From Paracentrotus lividus (taxonomy: Eukaryota > Echinodermata > Echinoidea > Camarodonta > Echinidae), in the NCBI GenBank assembly GCA_940671915.1, contig CALNVZ010002100.1, forward strand, positions 1,303,005-1,367,004: DNA of 64,000 nt, written 5' to 3'. A program made the translations under genes and the position numbers. Shown in pieces: positions 13,085 to 24,770 of the stretch (within the stretch, counting starts at the first letter, position 1; every line of letters begins with the position of its first letter). A model generated the notes under the pieces. The model searched no databases. It worked only from the letters and a program-made list of their open reading frames with translations, and was not told where the DNA came from.

Positions 13085-13680
13085 AGTTGATACTAAACTA
13101 GTCCTTTAAGCTTAAGTGCATTTTGTATTGATCCCATATCTAGATTTAAGTGCTTTTTCTTTTGACCCGAGTCATAAACTTAAGTGATTGCGTATTAATC
13201 CCGTCTAAGGGTCTGATCTTAAGTAATGGTAAATTAAACCAGTGTAATAAATTTAGTGGGGTTGTATTATTCCTGTCTTTCTGAAATTAATTTATGGTGT
13301 ATTGATCCCATCTCAAATAATATCTTATTTTAAGTGATCTTCTATTAATTCTGTCTGAGTCTAAACATAAGTGATGGCAGAATAACCCCGTGTAATGTAT
13401 CTGAAAATAGTGGTGGTTTAATGATCGCGTGGTGTTATAATATTTCTCTCTATATTTAGTGATGATATAGTAATCTCATTTACATGTAAGTATGAACGAT
13501 ATTTTAATTTAGTACAGATTGTACATAATCCCATTATTTAAAAACTTACTGGTGATCTTGAATTAATCCCGTGCAGTACTGAGCCTTGTCGATGGTATAG
13601 CGATCATATCAAAGAATATGAACTTTAGCAATGGCGTATTAATCCCGTGCATATGAACTTTGGACGAGGAAGTTCAAACT
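13085..13680. repeat. Degenerate minisatellite, unit about 38-45 bases
   Basis: About 14 diverged tandem units with the consensus CTTAAGTGATGG then TGTATTAATCCCGT and a variable TCTGA/TATGAA spacer. Clear units are at 13,178-13,220, 13,330-13,400 and 13,610-13,665. Divergence between units is high, so the array is old. Non-coding. Confidence 0.75.
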
Positions 13681-13791
13681 TGATACAACTTCAGAGAGAA
13701 GGTGATGAATGAAAGATGATTATCTCTTCACATCTTCATTATCCATGCAATCATATCTATATCTTGAGCATGTGGGAACTGGAAGGGTAGA

Positions 13792-13808
13792 NNNNNNNNN
13801 NNNNNNNN
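13792..13808. other. Assembly gap (17 Ns)
   Basis: Run of N followed directly by a GA microsatellite, so the gap probably reflects unresolved microsatellite length. Confidence 0.99.

Positions 13809-13860
<52 letters not shown>
13809..13860. repeat. (GA)n microsatellite
   Basis: Pure GA run of about 26 units that abuts the N gap; the true length is unknown. Confidence 0.97.
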
Positions 13861-13866
<6 letters not shown>

Positions 13867-14004
13867 TAGATAGGGAGATGAAATAGTTGTCTCCATGCCT
13901 GTCCATCCCAGGGCTTAGCTGTACGGTTTTATTACCCTGGATAAAAACAGGGGTTCCTTCCAGTCAAGGAGTTGGTCTACATTTGTGTCCTTTTCCATAC
14001 CATC

Positions 14005-14155
14005 GCTTGATGCTTGCCTGACATAGCAACAACTAATGTATGCAAACTGGATTGTAGTTCATTCATTCATTTTGAATACCTTGTTACTATGTTGCCAAGA
14101 AAAGTATACATAAAGTTTGAATATCTTAGTAAACTGGTATATTAGTCATTCTACA
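14005..14155. repeat. Dispersed repeat C, copy 1
   Basis: Matches 33,066-33,205 along its length, including TGACATAGCAACAACTAATG in this copy and TTTGAATATCTTAGTAAACTGG (one base different in the other copy). Its two halves are weakly inverted (GACATAGCAACAA against TTGTTACTATGTTGCC), which suggests a small inverted-repeat element. Confidence 0.65.
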
Positions 14156-14942
14156 TAAACATGATAAACATCAAAGCATCGGATACATGCACATAATGAT
14201 GTAAATACCAAATTATTGTTGCCATTTTTGAAACATTCATATTCAAATTAAACTTTACTCCTAAATAAAACTTTATCCGTAATAATTAAAGGTTGGCTCG
14301 CATATTGTTTTATGTGTTTAATCCTGGTGCTTTTAATCAGCATGTTCAGCATACCGGTAAGATTTTACTGCTCTGACTGGGAGGGTCTATACCATGTGTT
14401 AAAGGAGTTACCCGTATTTTAACAGTCCATTGTAGCAGCCCCGAGCATGTGTAGTTATTTAGATATTTATGAAGTATCCATGGTAAAATGCAGTGTATAC
14501 CAGACCAAGTTCAATGTATGTAATACATGTAAAACATTTACCACCTAAGTCGTTGCTTTGATAATTAGCTCATATAAGCTATTGTACTTTTAAACGGAAA
14601 TTTCGTGGGCTAAACTTTCGTGGGCTAAAATGCATAAATTTAAATCTCTTGAAACCACACGCAAGAGGAAACTACATTTGCTGGTATTCGCTTGTATCTT
14701 GCAGCAACGCCATAATATTTTGGTATAATAAACATTGATAGAACCTACATTTGAAGTATATAAATTTGGTCATAAAGTCTTCCAATTAGAATATTGAAGG
14801 AAATCAAATATTTAACATTGGTACCGGGTGAATTCTTTAGAAAATATGTTCCAGAGAAGTTTCCAAAGGTTTTCTTTTTTTCTGGTTTCCCCTTGTAACT
14901 TCTTCCTAATAAATACAAATTGCTATCTTTGACGTTTAGCAA

Positions 14943-15155
14943 TGGTGGTATCTCACTTCGCGGAGACGTCTCTGCGACTTGGACACTCAGAGACGTCTCC
15001 GATACTTTTTTTTCCGTCGCGGAGACTCAGTAAGAGACGTCTCTGAGGCGTCTCCGAGACGTCACCGCGATAACTTTTAAAACCATCCCTAATCCGTGTC
15101 AAAGTAGTCCCAAATCCGTGTCAAAATCAACCTCATGGCAAGTGAGATACTACCA
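14943..15155. mobile_element. Harbinger-type MITE, family A copy 2
   Basis: A 213-base element with ends TGGTGGTATCTCACTTCGCG and GTGAGATACTACCA. It is flanked by CAA (14,940-14,942) and TAA (15,156-15,158), so the target duplication has one mismatch. The interior repeats AGACGTCTC palindromes. Same family as 1,964 and 48,397. Confidence 0.8.
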
Positions 15156-16820
15156 TAACGCTGTTTATTCCCTTTAAAATGAAACAATTTTCATACTGTG
15201 TGATGGTCGTTTCATATTGACTGGAGAGAGGAACAGTGATATTGGAAAGACCATCACTCGATGACAGATCTTCATACAACACAATCACATCTCACCCAAT
15301 TTAAAGATTGCTGGGGTCACGCAGTGGATATAGGAGCAAGCCGACCTCTCCTCCCCCCCCCCTTTACAAAAACCCATAGAGATAGAGCAAGAGATTGAAA
15401 TAAAATAGAAATGGAGAATGATTGTCTTTACATATTTATTATTGATAAATGCATATTAAAATGTATACATATCTGTTATATTAATATCTCAGATTCATGG
15501 AACCATTTTCAAGTAATGCTTTGAAAATGTACCAAATCTGTATGAGCTTCCAATGGGTGCCAATTACTAAACTTAGTTAAATTCGATAGTTAAGTTATTT
15601 TATAAGCCAGGTCGTTAAGTTAGTTCAGTAAAGTAGTTAATTTAGTTAATTGTTAAGCATTTATATACATATGTGAATATCTTGAATTTTGTAAAGCGCT
15701 TGGATAAATGTTTGATGGGCGCTAAATGAATATTGAATTATTATAGTTGTTGTAATTATTATGAATTTGAGGCAACACCATTCCCTTAAAGCCGTGTAGA
15801 TGTCCAGCAATGATTATCACATCTGGTTGATAGGAAGGTATTATCATGCATTGGTATGTAAGAAGTCTATATCGATGTCATACCTGATGAGGTACAGGCT
15901 ATTGAATAATGACCACATAACTAGCATATGAAATGAGAGACGCTCGTAATAGTTTGGACCGATAAGATAGAATAACATTTTAATTGGAAGAAAATCTTAC
16001 ATCTTAATAACTGTATAGTCCATCTTCCTGACGATTTTAACAAATATTTTGTCCATATTTGTTCTTTAGGGTTGATACAGAATTTCTCAAAGTTATAAAT
16101 GAATTATTCCCTGCAATGTTTTTTAAGATAATTATTTACCCAGTCTATCCTAATATAATCACAAACATTCACTTCAACATGTAATAGAGGTTATTACGCC
16201 TCATCGGCCTAATTTGAAATAAATTATGATATCTTCAACATAATTATAATCGTAAAGAAGATGAAATTCCAGGGCACAGAGTTTGGTTTTCTTTGTGCGA
16301 AATAAACAGGGTATGATAAAGAGAAAACTGTGTCAGTATTCAAACATTTTTTACCAGAAGAAATAGAAGAGGACCATTGAAGTTGAATATACTGCAAGAA
16401 GTGATTTGTAGTTCAATGTTATCATTACTGAACATTGATTGTGGGTAGCCGGTAGTGGTTGAATGTAACCTTTATATTTCCTATGTATACAAGAACATTA
16501 ACATGGTTACTAGCTAGTAGGAAGGATGTTATAGTATCACCTCCGGGTAACATTGCAGTATACAAACTAAAGAAAACTGTCTAATTTGTAAACAGAAATT
16601 GAAGATGAAAATCCTCTTGTTTACAAAGGTGTCTAAAGAGTAGGTCTACGTCTAAAACAGATCGTGTAGTTATCTTACTAATACAGCCTTATTATCCTAC
16701 ATTTGAATGTTAAAGCTTTGATTTTACAGTCTGATAATAATGCAGACTTTGAGACCAAAGTTTATTTACATTTTTTGTTTTACTATTAATGAAATAAACG
16801 TTGTAATTACACGGTAGGCC
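15156..16820. other. Intergenic DNA, no gene seen
   Basis: AT-rich, with a TAGTTAAGTTA-like low-complexity patch at about 15,575-15,650. No recognisable gene. Confidence 0.5.
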
Positions 16821-16876
16821 TTATTATTATTATTATTATTTTTTTTAAATCAAACTCTTATTTTGTCCCCCCCCCC

Positions 16877-16912
<36 letters not shown>

Positions 16913-16975
16913 GTCTCTGTCTCTGTCTCTGTCTCTGTCTCTGCCTCTCTGTCTCTCTCTATCTTTCTCTATTCT
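16821..16975. repeat. (ATT)n, poly-C and (CT)n/(CTGT)n cluster
   Basis: Three adjacent simple repeats: an ATT run (about 16,822-16,843), a C run (about 16,866-16,876) and a CT run that turns into CTGTCT hexamers (16,877-16,975). The Ser/Leu-rich frame over it is an artefact. Confidence 0.9.
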
Positions 16976-17532
16976 GCTTTGCGTTTCTATGTGTTACAGG
17001 CACCCATCATTTTCGTCATCTCCATTTAAACTTTCTTATTCAAATTTCATTGTTCTGATAATAGCGTGTCAAGCAACAGACATTGACAGAATGAGTTCAT
17101 TGGCCATTCATACATAGACCGTCCAGATACCCAACTCACCACAACACTTGATCTAGCAATGAAATATCTTGCAATGTCGACTCTACCATAATAAAAATAA
17201 TTCCTGTCATGACTACTTGAAATAGATCTCCTCCAGAACGTTTGATACATGGAGGATATAGATCACAGGCCTACGATCGTTGGATGACTGCACGTCTCTT
17301 ACACCCCCATCCCCATACTTTCACTATAATTTCCCCCTCTCTCTTTCCTTTAATACAATTCCCTGAAATATATATATATGCTAACTACCACGCCATATGC
17401 CCCTTGCCTTAACAAATCTCTACAAAAAAAATTGACGTAAATATTCAACATTTAATGACAAGCACCATTAAACCAACTCACAACAACATCTTGTTATTTT
17501 CTCCAAATCTTCTAAACTGTATACTCGTTGTA

Positions 17533-18529
17533 CACTGTTGCTCATAAAGGTTGGATATTTTTTGTGTGAACCAGCCACATCTTTTTGCTCCGGCTTAGAT
17601 TTCTTGAAATTGTTTGTCCCTAATATCACTTTTCTGGGCCCTGACTATACCTTGGACACTCTCCAGCCTATTCCTGGGGAATGAAAATAAAAAAGAGTTT
17701 GTCAACCCCCAGAACGCCCATTTTTGCCATTTTTGTTTCATTTTGGGCCCCTTTTTGTTTACCCGGCTGACCAAGGCCCCCTCCGTCATACCCCCTCGAA
17801 AAGCGTTTGAAATATAGAGTTGTTATTGTTCTTCATGATAAATCAAGGTTTAAGATCACAGGCGTAAGTTTCTTGTCTAGGGGAGGGGTTGAAGGAAAAA
17901 GTGAAATTCGTAAAAAACGGAAATATTCTATCCAACCTTTATGGTCAAAACAAAGGAAATGATAAACAACCATGAACCCTTAAGTATTGTCATTTTCCCC
18001 AAAATCTTGTTTCAGCCTTAATGACAAGGTTGTAAACGATAACCATTGTCTATTTTTCATTATGATTTATGTTTAGTTGAGATTCTACAATACATTTTTG
18101 AGAAGGTAGAAATTTATATGTTGTAAAAACGAATAAATTCAATTTTCAACCCGAATCGAAGTAAACTTTGACCCTTCCCCTAGACAATAAATCTAAGTCT
18201 GTGATCATAATCTTAGATTTAACTCAAAGAACAATAACCACCCTATACATCAGACGCGTTTGGTTAGGGTGGGATCATGGGGGCCTTGGTTAGCCGGGTA
18301 AACAAAAAAGGGGCCCCTAAATGAGAAAAAATGACAAAAATGGGCGTTCTGGTGGTTGCCAAACTTTTGTTTTATTTTCATTCCCCGGGAATAGTTTGGG
18401 GGTGTCCAAGGTATAGCCAGGGTCCAGAAAAGTGAAAGTAGAGACAAACAATTTCAAGAAATCTAAGCCAGAGCAAATAGATGTCGCTGGATCACACAAA
18501 ACAATATCCAACCTTTATGAGCAACAGTG
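17533..18529. mobile_element. 1 kb element with very long inverted repeats and TA target
   Basis: Ends are CACTGTTGCTCATAAAGG and CCTTTATGAGCAACAGTG, flanked by TA on both sides (17,531-17,532 and 18,530-18,531). The inverted match extends about 390 bases (about 17,533-17,925 against 18,140-18,529) around a spacer of about 215 bases. A third copy of the end motif, TATCCAACCTTTATGG, lies inside at 17,929-17,944. The TA duplication and CACTGTT ends suggest a non-autonomous Tc1/mariner-class element. The look-alike frames in the two arms are the same sequence read twice, not genes. Confidence 0.85.
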
Positions 18530-18564
18530 TATATTGTAATCTATAATAAAGCTATTAGCCATAT

Positions 18565-18611
18565 CAACAACAACAACAATAATAATAATAATGATAATAA
18601 TAATAATAATG

Positions 18612-18655
<44 letters not shown>
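18565..18655. repeat. (AAT)n microsatellite
   Basis: CAA units followed by AAT units with a few GAT interruptions. The poly-Asn and poly-Ile frames over it are artefacts. Confidence 0.95.
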
Positions 18656-18656
<1 letters not shown>

Positions 18657-19313
18657 TTCCTTGTCAATTTCTTTGCTTGTCTCTATCTACGTCATATCCT
18701 CTTCCTTCTTCAGAAACATTGTTCTTGTATTTCTGTGGTAAAACCTCTCCTCTTCCTCAAAGCCTACTACAAAACTCTCTTCCGTTCACAATTACCACGA
18801 TAAACATGAATGGGTATAACCAAATGTTTTGCCTTTTAAAATCTGACAGGACTAGTTGAGAATAATGATGTGAAAGAGACTCAACCATATCCCACACCTG
18901 AAACAGTAGTCATGTAAAAAGTCATAATCATTAATGAAATGTATACTTGAAAATCAATTGATTTAATGATCTTTAGTACGAAGTAGTGTCAATCAAAACA
19001 TAATATATTAACATATATATTGATATATATCATAATATGATATATATATATATATTATTTACATCATTAATATGATATAGAAGATATATTAACAATAAGG
19101 TAAAGTAGAGCTTTGATTCATACAGACTGCAATTTGAATTGTTAAACGAATGATTTTTTTTTATTATTTTTTTTTTTTTATAGTTCTTCATGAATATATA
19201 GTTATCTTTAGATACGATTTTTACATGTTTTTTATGTATAATAAATCGATGATTCATATTTACTAAAAATGATAACTGAACTAGACCATCTTAAGAATAT
19301 TATTCATTAATTA
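18656..19313. other. AT-rich intergenic DNA, no gene seen
   Basis: Includes AT-repeat sequence around 19,008-19,060 and T runs at about 19,148-19,180. No gene recognised. Confidence 0.5.
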
Positions 19314-19530
19314 CACTGTTAAAAATTGCTGTAGCTTTTTACAGTAAATTACTGGCAACTGTGTTGCACGGTAATTTACTGTAATTGTCTCTTAAAGTAA
19401 TCTACTTTCAATGGTAAATTACTATAAATTCCCACAAGATACAGGAAACTGCCATCAAATATACTGTTATTTACTGTGCAACAAAGTTGCCAGTAATTTA
19501 CTGTAAAAGCTACAGCAATTTTTAACAGTG
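19314..19530. mobile_element. MITE with TA target duplication (CACTGTTAAAAATT ends)
   Basis: A 217-base element whose ends CACTGTTAAAAATTGCTGTA and TACAGCAATTTTTAACAGTG are perfect complements, continuing through ACAGTAAATTACTGGCAAC. Flanked by TA on both sides (19,312-19,313 and 19,531-19,532). Tc1/mariner-like by target site; it shares the CACTGTT start with the element at 17,533. Confidence 0.88.
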
Positions 19531-19939
19531 TATTTAAAGACTCAAACTTCAAAAAATTAATGAAACAAATATATGTTTGGGATTTGTTTTGTTTTGTTTT
19601 GTTTTGTTTTTTTTAATACAAAGTCCAAATGTGATTGAAAAAGAAGTCACTACAGGCCCAATGCACCTCGATGGTCCAAAGGTCACCATGCACGGTTGAT
19701 GCAATAAGTTCATATCTGGGTCTGATGTGAGCTCCTCTCCTAATGTCTTTGGCAGTTTATTGAACATGTTGAATGAAAGGATTATTCTATCTGAGTCCAT
19801 GAAAGTTTTTGATGAAAGTTAATCAATTTAATCCTAAGAACACATGCAATAAGGTTGATATTATGTCATTGTATGGTGCCTTGTTACCATTGTGACAGTA
19901 GTTTTTTTCTTTCTTTTTTTCTTGGTCATATTTCTATTT

Positions 19940-20345
19940 TGCGAATATTAGCATATCACAAAAGTCGCTGATTTGATTTTAAAGATTTCTTTATGAGGAT
20001 CTCTCATTAGCTTTTGAGGCTCTGTGTATATATTCTTTCATATACAATTTTTATGCAATAAGGCTATAACATAACTGATCAAAAAGTACTTGAAATTATC
20101 ATTTAATTGTCAAAAACAGAACAAAACTAATTACTTTAGTGTACATTTTGTGCAGAGTAAATTTATCATTCAGGCTTCTTACAAATATACCCATATCACA
20201 AAAGTCACTAATTTGATTTGACTGCTTTGGATCTCTATCGAATGTCTTTGCATATTTTTTTCTTTGTATCGTAATCTGATGTTGATCAACAAAAGAGTTA
20301 TAGACCAGAATTATTTTGGGCTTAAGTTGTGGGAATTAAGTTACC
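19940..20345. repeat. Two-copy diverged tandem duplication, period about 237
   Basis: CATATCACAAAAGTCGCTGA with following GATTTGATTTT at about 19,952 recurs as CATATCACAAAAGTCACTAA with GATTTGATTTG at about 20,190. Both are followed by GGATCTCT and later by a GATCAA-AAAG segment. No coding potential is seen. Confidence 0.55.
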
Positions 20346-20792
20346 ATTTAGGTTTATACCAAAGTAGATCAAGGCATTGACTGTGAATTACATCCGATCC
20401 CAAGGGTTGAGATGAATTTCCTTTCATCCCTTGATAATACTTATTTTATCATGGAATCTATCCGCCAATCGAGGACTTGAAATACATCTCAAGGATGATT
20501 TAGGGATTACATGAGAAGGGCTTTGAAGAGCTTTATCTATTTCACCTAGGCAATGTAGATGAGAAGTCCACTCGTACAAAATTAATGTTAAACATTTGGG
20601 CTGTCTGCGGTGAAATTAGGCCTATTAACAGAATAATGTTTGTTATTAGAGTATGTTTGTATGGTAGACGCGAGTTTGTTTGTTTGTTAGTATGGTGTAC
20701 ACACACATGTCTGTGGTATATAGGCTGGGGCAGTGAGAGAGCGCGGAGAGTTATGTGATGTGTCAGGCCTTGTACACAACCCTCATCAATGC

Positions 20793-20802
20793 CCATATAA
20801 GG
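20793..20802. promoter_or_regulatory. Perfect CArG box (candidate SRF site)
   Basis: CCATATAAGG matches the consensus CC(A/T)6GG exactly and overlaps a TATA-like core. It lies about 4.9 kb upstream of the filamin start codon. Known biology: serum response factor acts through this motif on many actin-cytoskeleton genes. That it regulates this filamin gene is inference; a ten-base motif can occur by chance. Confidence 0.3.
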
Positions 20803-21480
20803 AGTGCCGTGCTCCAATCATTCTCTGAGCACACACTCACTCACTGGCCTCAACGTTAAACCTTCAGCTCAACTCTCTCGTCTGGGGTCGTTACGAAAAA
20901 AAAAGGTTGCCAGCACCGATGCCCAGTTTCCTCCTCATAACTTGTATTCGCCATTCATCAACCCTGCATCCAGCATTTCAAAAGCTTCTTTAACCTTTAA
21001 ACACTCCTCTCATCCTCTATAACAACTCTACCTCATTTCATGCCCAAGCTTCCACCAATCACGTGCTTCGATAGATACTCGGGCTATGTAACGACAAATC
21101 TGATTTGTCAGAGGGCATCAAGGTTAATTAGAGCTCACTGCGAAAGTCTGCATAAAGTTCGTATGTTGAAGTTGGCGGATAAAATTCCTGGGACGCCTCT
21201 GTAGCCCCCCAGCGAAGACTCCATCCTACTCCACTCTCCATCGTAAGGCATCCATGCATGCTTTGCCTCCTTTCTCAGCTTTGGACGTATTCTACGAGTG
21301 TCTCTGGCGGATATCATTTTGACTTGGACTTAAACCTTAGGGGTAGATTTTATTTATACTCCTTGTGTGTATCGGGATCATCATCTTGAATTTCATCTGG
21401 ACGGGATTTATTTGATCCACAAATAGCCCCATCTTGTCGCTCTTTGGAGCCTATCAACTATCTGATTTCTAGTGTATATT
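20803..21480 (+). other. Possible non-coding 5' exon region (weak)
   Basis: This stretch is less AT-rich than its surroundings, begins just after the CArG/TATA-like motif and contains an E-box CACGTG near 21,060. It ends at a strong donor-like GTAAGT (21,481-21,486). If used, it could splice to an acceptor-like AG at 25,630-25,631 just upstream of the filamin start codon. There is no coding evidence; treat as a hypothesis. Confidence 0.15.
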
Positions 21481-22291
21481 GTAAGTTACTACCTCTTAAT
21501 CTTCAGTAGATAACTAATTTTGATACAATTTAGTCGCCAGTTTTATATTCAATATTTTGATTTTTCGCAGCGGTGTTTTTATGTAAAAAAAAGAAACGAA
21601 TGGTATACTCATATTTGTATTTCTGACTCTATTAATATGTCTGTCGTGCAATTTGATGCCGCGTTCATACATAGTCACTTTCTGTGGGGAGTTTTTATTT
21701 GGCGCCCATGTTTGTTGGCTTAATGATCTATTAGCGCATACACACATGCCTCGTCGAGATATCATGCTGAGGTCCACGCCTACTTATTACCTATGAACGA
21801 AAAGCTGTATTTACAATTACCGACGTATTACTTATTCATTGTTATAAATGATTACTGTATATGATTTAGTTGACTTCCTTTGATAGCATGTGCTTCATTT
21901 GTTATTGACGGAATAAAATGATATGATTTATCTCGATGCATGTCTGAAACATATTGTCGGTTATTTTGCATCTTATTTGAATATATTGCAAGTTTTTAGG
22001 CCCTTTCTTCCTCTAATTACAAATCAAATATATTCGCATATCTTAACAGATTATAGTTGGGCTTTGTACTTTCATATATGTATTATTACCTAAGGTATAT
22101 TATTACCCCTTTGTTTACAATTATTTCAGGTAAAAAGGTAAAGAGTACGACATGAATTGTGTATATTGTAAAACTCTTTAATGCTATTGTGTTTACAAAA
22201 ATACAGATAATTCCGTCTGTTATATTATATATTCCAAACGAAATGATTTTCATACAGTGTTCTATATGTTGAAAATATATAGTAAAAAAAC

Positions 22292-22568
22292 CAGGGTGGT
22301 GTTGCATTAAAACTTTTTTTCTACCCGAGTTTTCTCGGTTAAAAAACTCAGCTTATGATGACTATTTCTTAGGTTATTCAACCTGAGTTTAAAAACTCCC
22401 TAAAAATTTATTGCATTAATACTTTTGAAAACTCTGGTATGTTTTTATGCAATGGAAAAAACAGTAAAAAATCTAGAAAATAATTGTAACAGAGTTTTCG
22501 GACTTTAACCGGAGTTTTCAGATTTTAACCGGAAAAACTCCGGTTAGAAGTTTTATGCAACAGGGTCC
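22292..22568. mobile_element. Inverted-repeat element (CCTGTTGCAT ends)
   Basis: The left end CAGGGTGGTGTTGCATTAAA and the complement of the right end, GGACCCTGTTGCATAAAACT, match imperfectly and continue through an ACCGGAGTTTTTC-like segment. The interior is rich in AAAACTC/GAGTTTT words. No coding frame and no clear target duplication. Confidence 0.6.
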
Positions 22569-24169
22569 AGGGGTATTTGATTATAACTGTTTAAACACCG
22601 GAAGCAATTAAAAAACAACACATGTATTCGTTCCGGAGGACTGGAGGTCGAACGATCAGCGATCAACATCACGTTTATGATCCCTCGATCAGAGATTAGC
22701 GCCTAGCGCCATCTGTGGTTCAATAGGTCACCAATGCGGCTTGCGATTCAGCCCCACCCCATCTCTTTCTTTTATTTCTCCCCTCTCACTATCTGTTACT
22801 GTTTCGTAGTGTATTTATCCTTTTCTCTCCCCTCTCTTGTCATTTTATTTTCTTGTTTTTTCCCTTCCCTTACTTTTTTTTCTTCTCAATATAAGAGTGC
22901 TCTGCCTGTGTCTCAGCCTTTTTTTAATGCACTGTAATATGAATGGCCTTCGTGTCTAGTTTGACGAACTTTGGTTTATAATATTCGAATATTCGTGTAT
23001 TTTTTTAATTCTAGCTACACTCTTAAAAAGTTGTGAGAAAATGCCAAATGTTTAACCAACACTGGTTAAACATTATGTCCGCAAGGAGGGGGGGGGGGGC
23101 TGGACAGGCTGAAATCACGATTAGATGCCCATTTTCGCGTTTAGGCACACGTTTGCTGAAAAAGTGGGGGCTGCAGACCTCCCCGGATACGCGGCCTCCG
23201 ACATCTGACTTCAACGCTCATCATTGTCGCTATGAATGCGTGACCTCGCCCTAGGTGCTCAGAGAAAATGAATTGGGCTTACTGTATAATTAGTCAAATA
23301 GTAATTACTATAGGAACTTTTTCAATAATTAGAATAACCAACGCAATCTTAATCGAAGATAAATCTAATCAGCCCGAGTCATTTTGAAATTGCTAATGCC
23401 CTCCCCCCCCTCGATATTCAGCCGTCGACCCCTGCAGTCGCAACGTTAAGCTAGAATTATGTTATTTGTGTGGTATTACAAACTCTTTAGTATTCATAAC
23501 GAGTTTATTACAAAACCAATCCTGTATTTCCATTAATTTTGTTTATGAATAATTGATATGAACTTGAAGTAAAATGAATGAATTGATTGAATTCTACATG
23601 TCTGCATTAATTACATTTTATGTTATGAACATTAACGATTTACAAATAAAATAATAATTGATATAGGCCTATAACCACTTCACATTGTATAGATAAAGAA
23701 CAGGAGTTAATACATCTTAGAGCGGTGTAAAGAAGCAAGGGAAGGGATGAGAACGCAGGCCCGTCGGAGCCACTACGATGACGTACCACTTTTCCGGATT
23801 AACAACAAAAATAAATAAATATATGACAAAAATAAAATAAAATGAAGGAGAAAGATGGAAAATGAAAAGAAAATAACTAAAAGTGAAAGGAGAAAGAAAC
23901 AACAGGCTAGTTTTAACCATAGCACCCAGATTTGCGAGAAGAACGTCGAACATAATATACACGTAGCATATTATACAAAGTCTTGACGATAATTTTGATT
24001 AATCACATTTTGAAATTACTGAAAATCAATGCATCTTATTGACTATTGGAGCAAATTTTTCGCTGAATGACTATCAAACTTATTCATGAAACGCTCCCAG
24101 TCAGAAAGACTAGGGATCTAGTTCGTAAGTTGTTTCTGCTCATTTGGAAGCAAAGTTCACAGTTTATTT
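22569..24169. other. Intergenic DNA, no gene seen
   Basis: CT-rich patch at about 22,755-22,900, a short palindrome AATGTTTAACCA / TGGTTAAACATT at about 23,046-23,073, a G run at about 23,088-23,099 and a C run at about 23,402-23,410. No recognisable gene. Confidence 0.5.
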
Positions 24170-24690
24170 AATCTTTACCTGCATGACGTTTTTTTTAAAA
24201 TTACATTATTCATTAAATCATTCCTAACATAGCTTTAAAAAATACAAAGGACCGATCGTTGCATTAAAAAAATGAATATTCAACAACTGGCTTTAGAATT
24301 TAAATTATTTGTTATTTTGTTTTCCTGATTGACAGCACAATTAAATTTAATCTTTGCCAGCATAACGGGGTTTTATTCCATTATTACATAAATCATTCCA
24401 TATATAAATGAAACAAGTGCATAGAACCGATTGATACATTTCTTTTAAACAAACGATTGAAATCTAAATTTCTGTTTGCTTTGTTTCCTTGATTGTAATT
24501 AAGAAAGGAAAATAGACAACACAGTGTAATACAATCTTTACCAGCATAACGGGTTCTTATTCCATTATTCCATAAATCATTCCATACATAACTTAAACAA
24601 ATATGCGGATGACCGATCGAGGCAAATTTTCTTTAATGAACATCTAACAACTGACAATTAAAAACAAATTATGCGAAGGAAATATTGACT
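24170..24690. repeat. Three-copy tandem repeat, period about 180-185
   Basis: AATCTTTACC(A/T)GCATAACG starts units at 24,170, 24,349 and 24,534. Each continues through TTCCATTATT, AAATCATTCC, a CATA segment, GACCGATCGA-like sequence and an AACATCTAACAACTGAC-like end. Non-coding. Confidence 0.8.
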
Positions 24691-24737
24691 GGTGCACAGT
24701 GACAGCCGATCACTTCCAGCGTCGGAGGCGTAACTTC

Positions 24738-24770
24738 GGGGGGAGGGGGGGGGGGGGGGGGGGGGGGGGG
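24738..24770 (+). repeat. 33-base G tract with one A
   Basis: Nearly pure G run (single A at 24,744), capable in principle of forming a G-quadruplex. Such runs are also where sequence accuracy is lowest. Confidence 0.95.
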
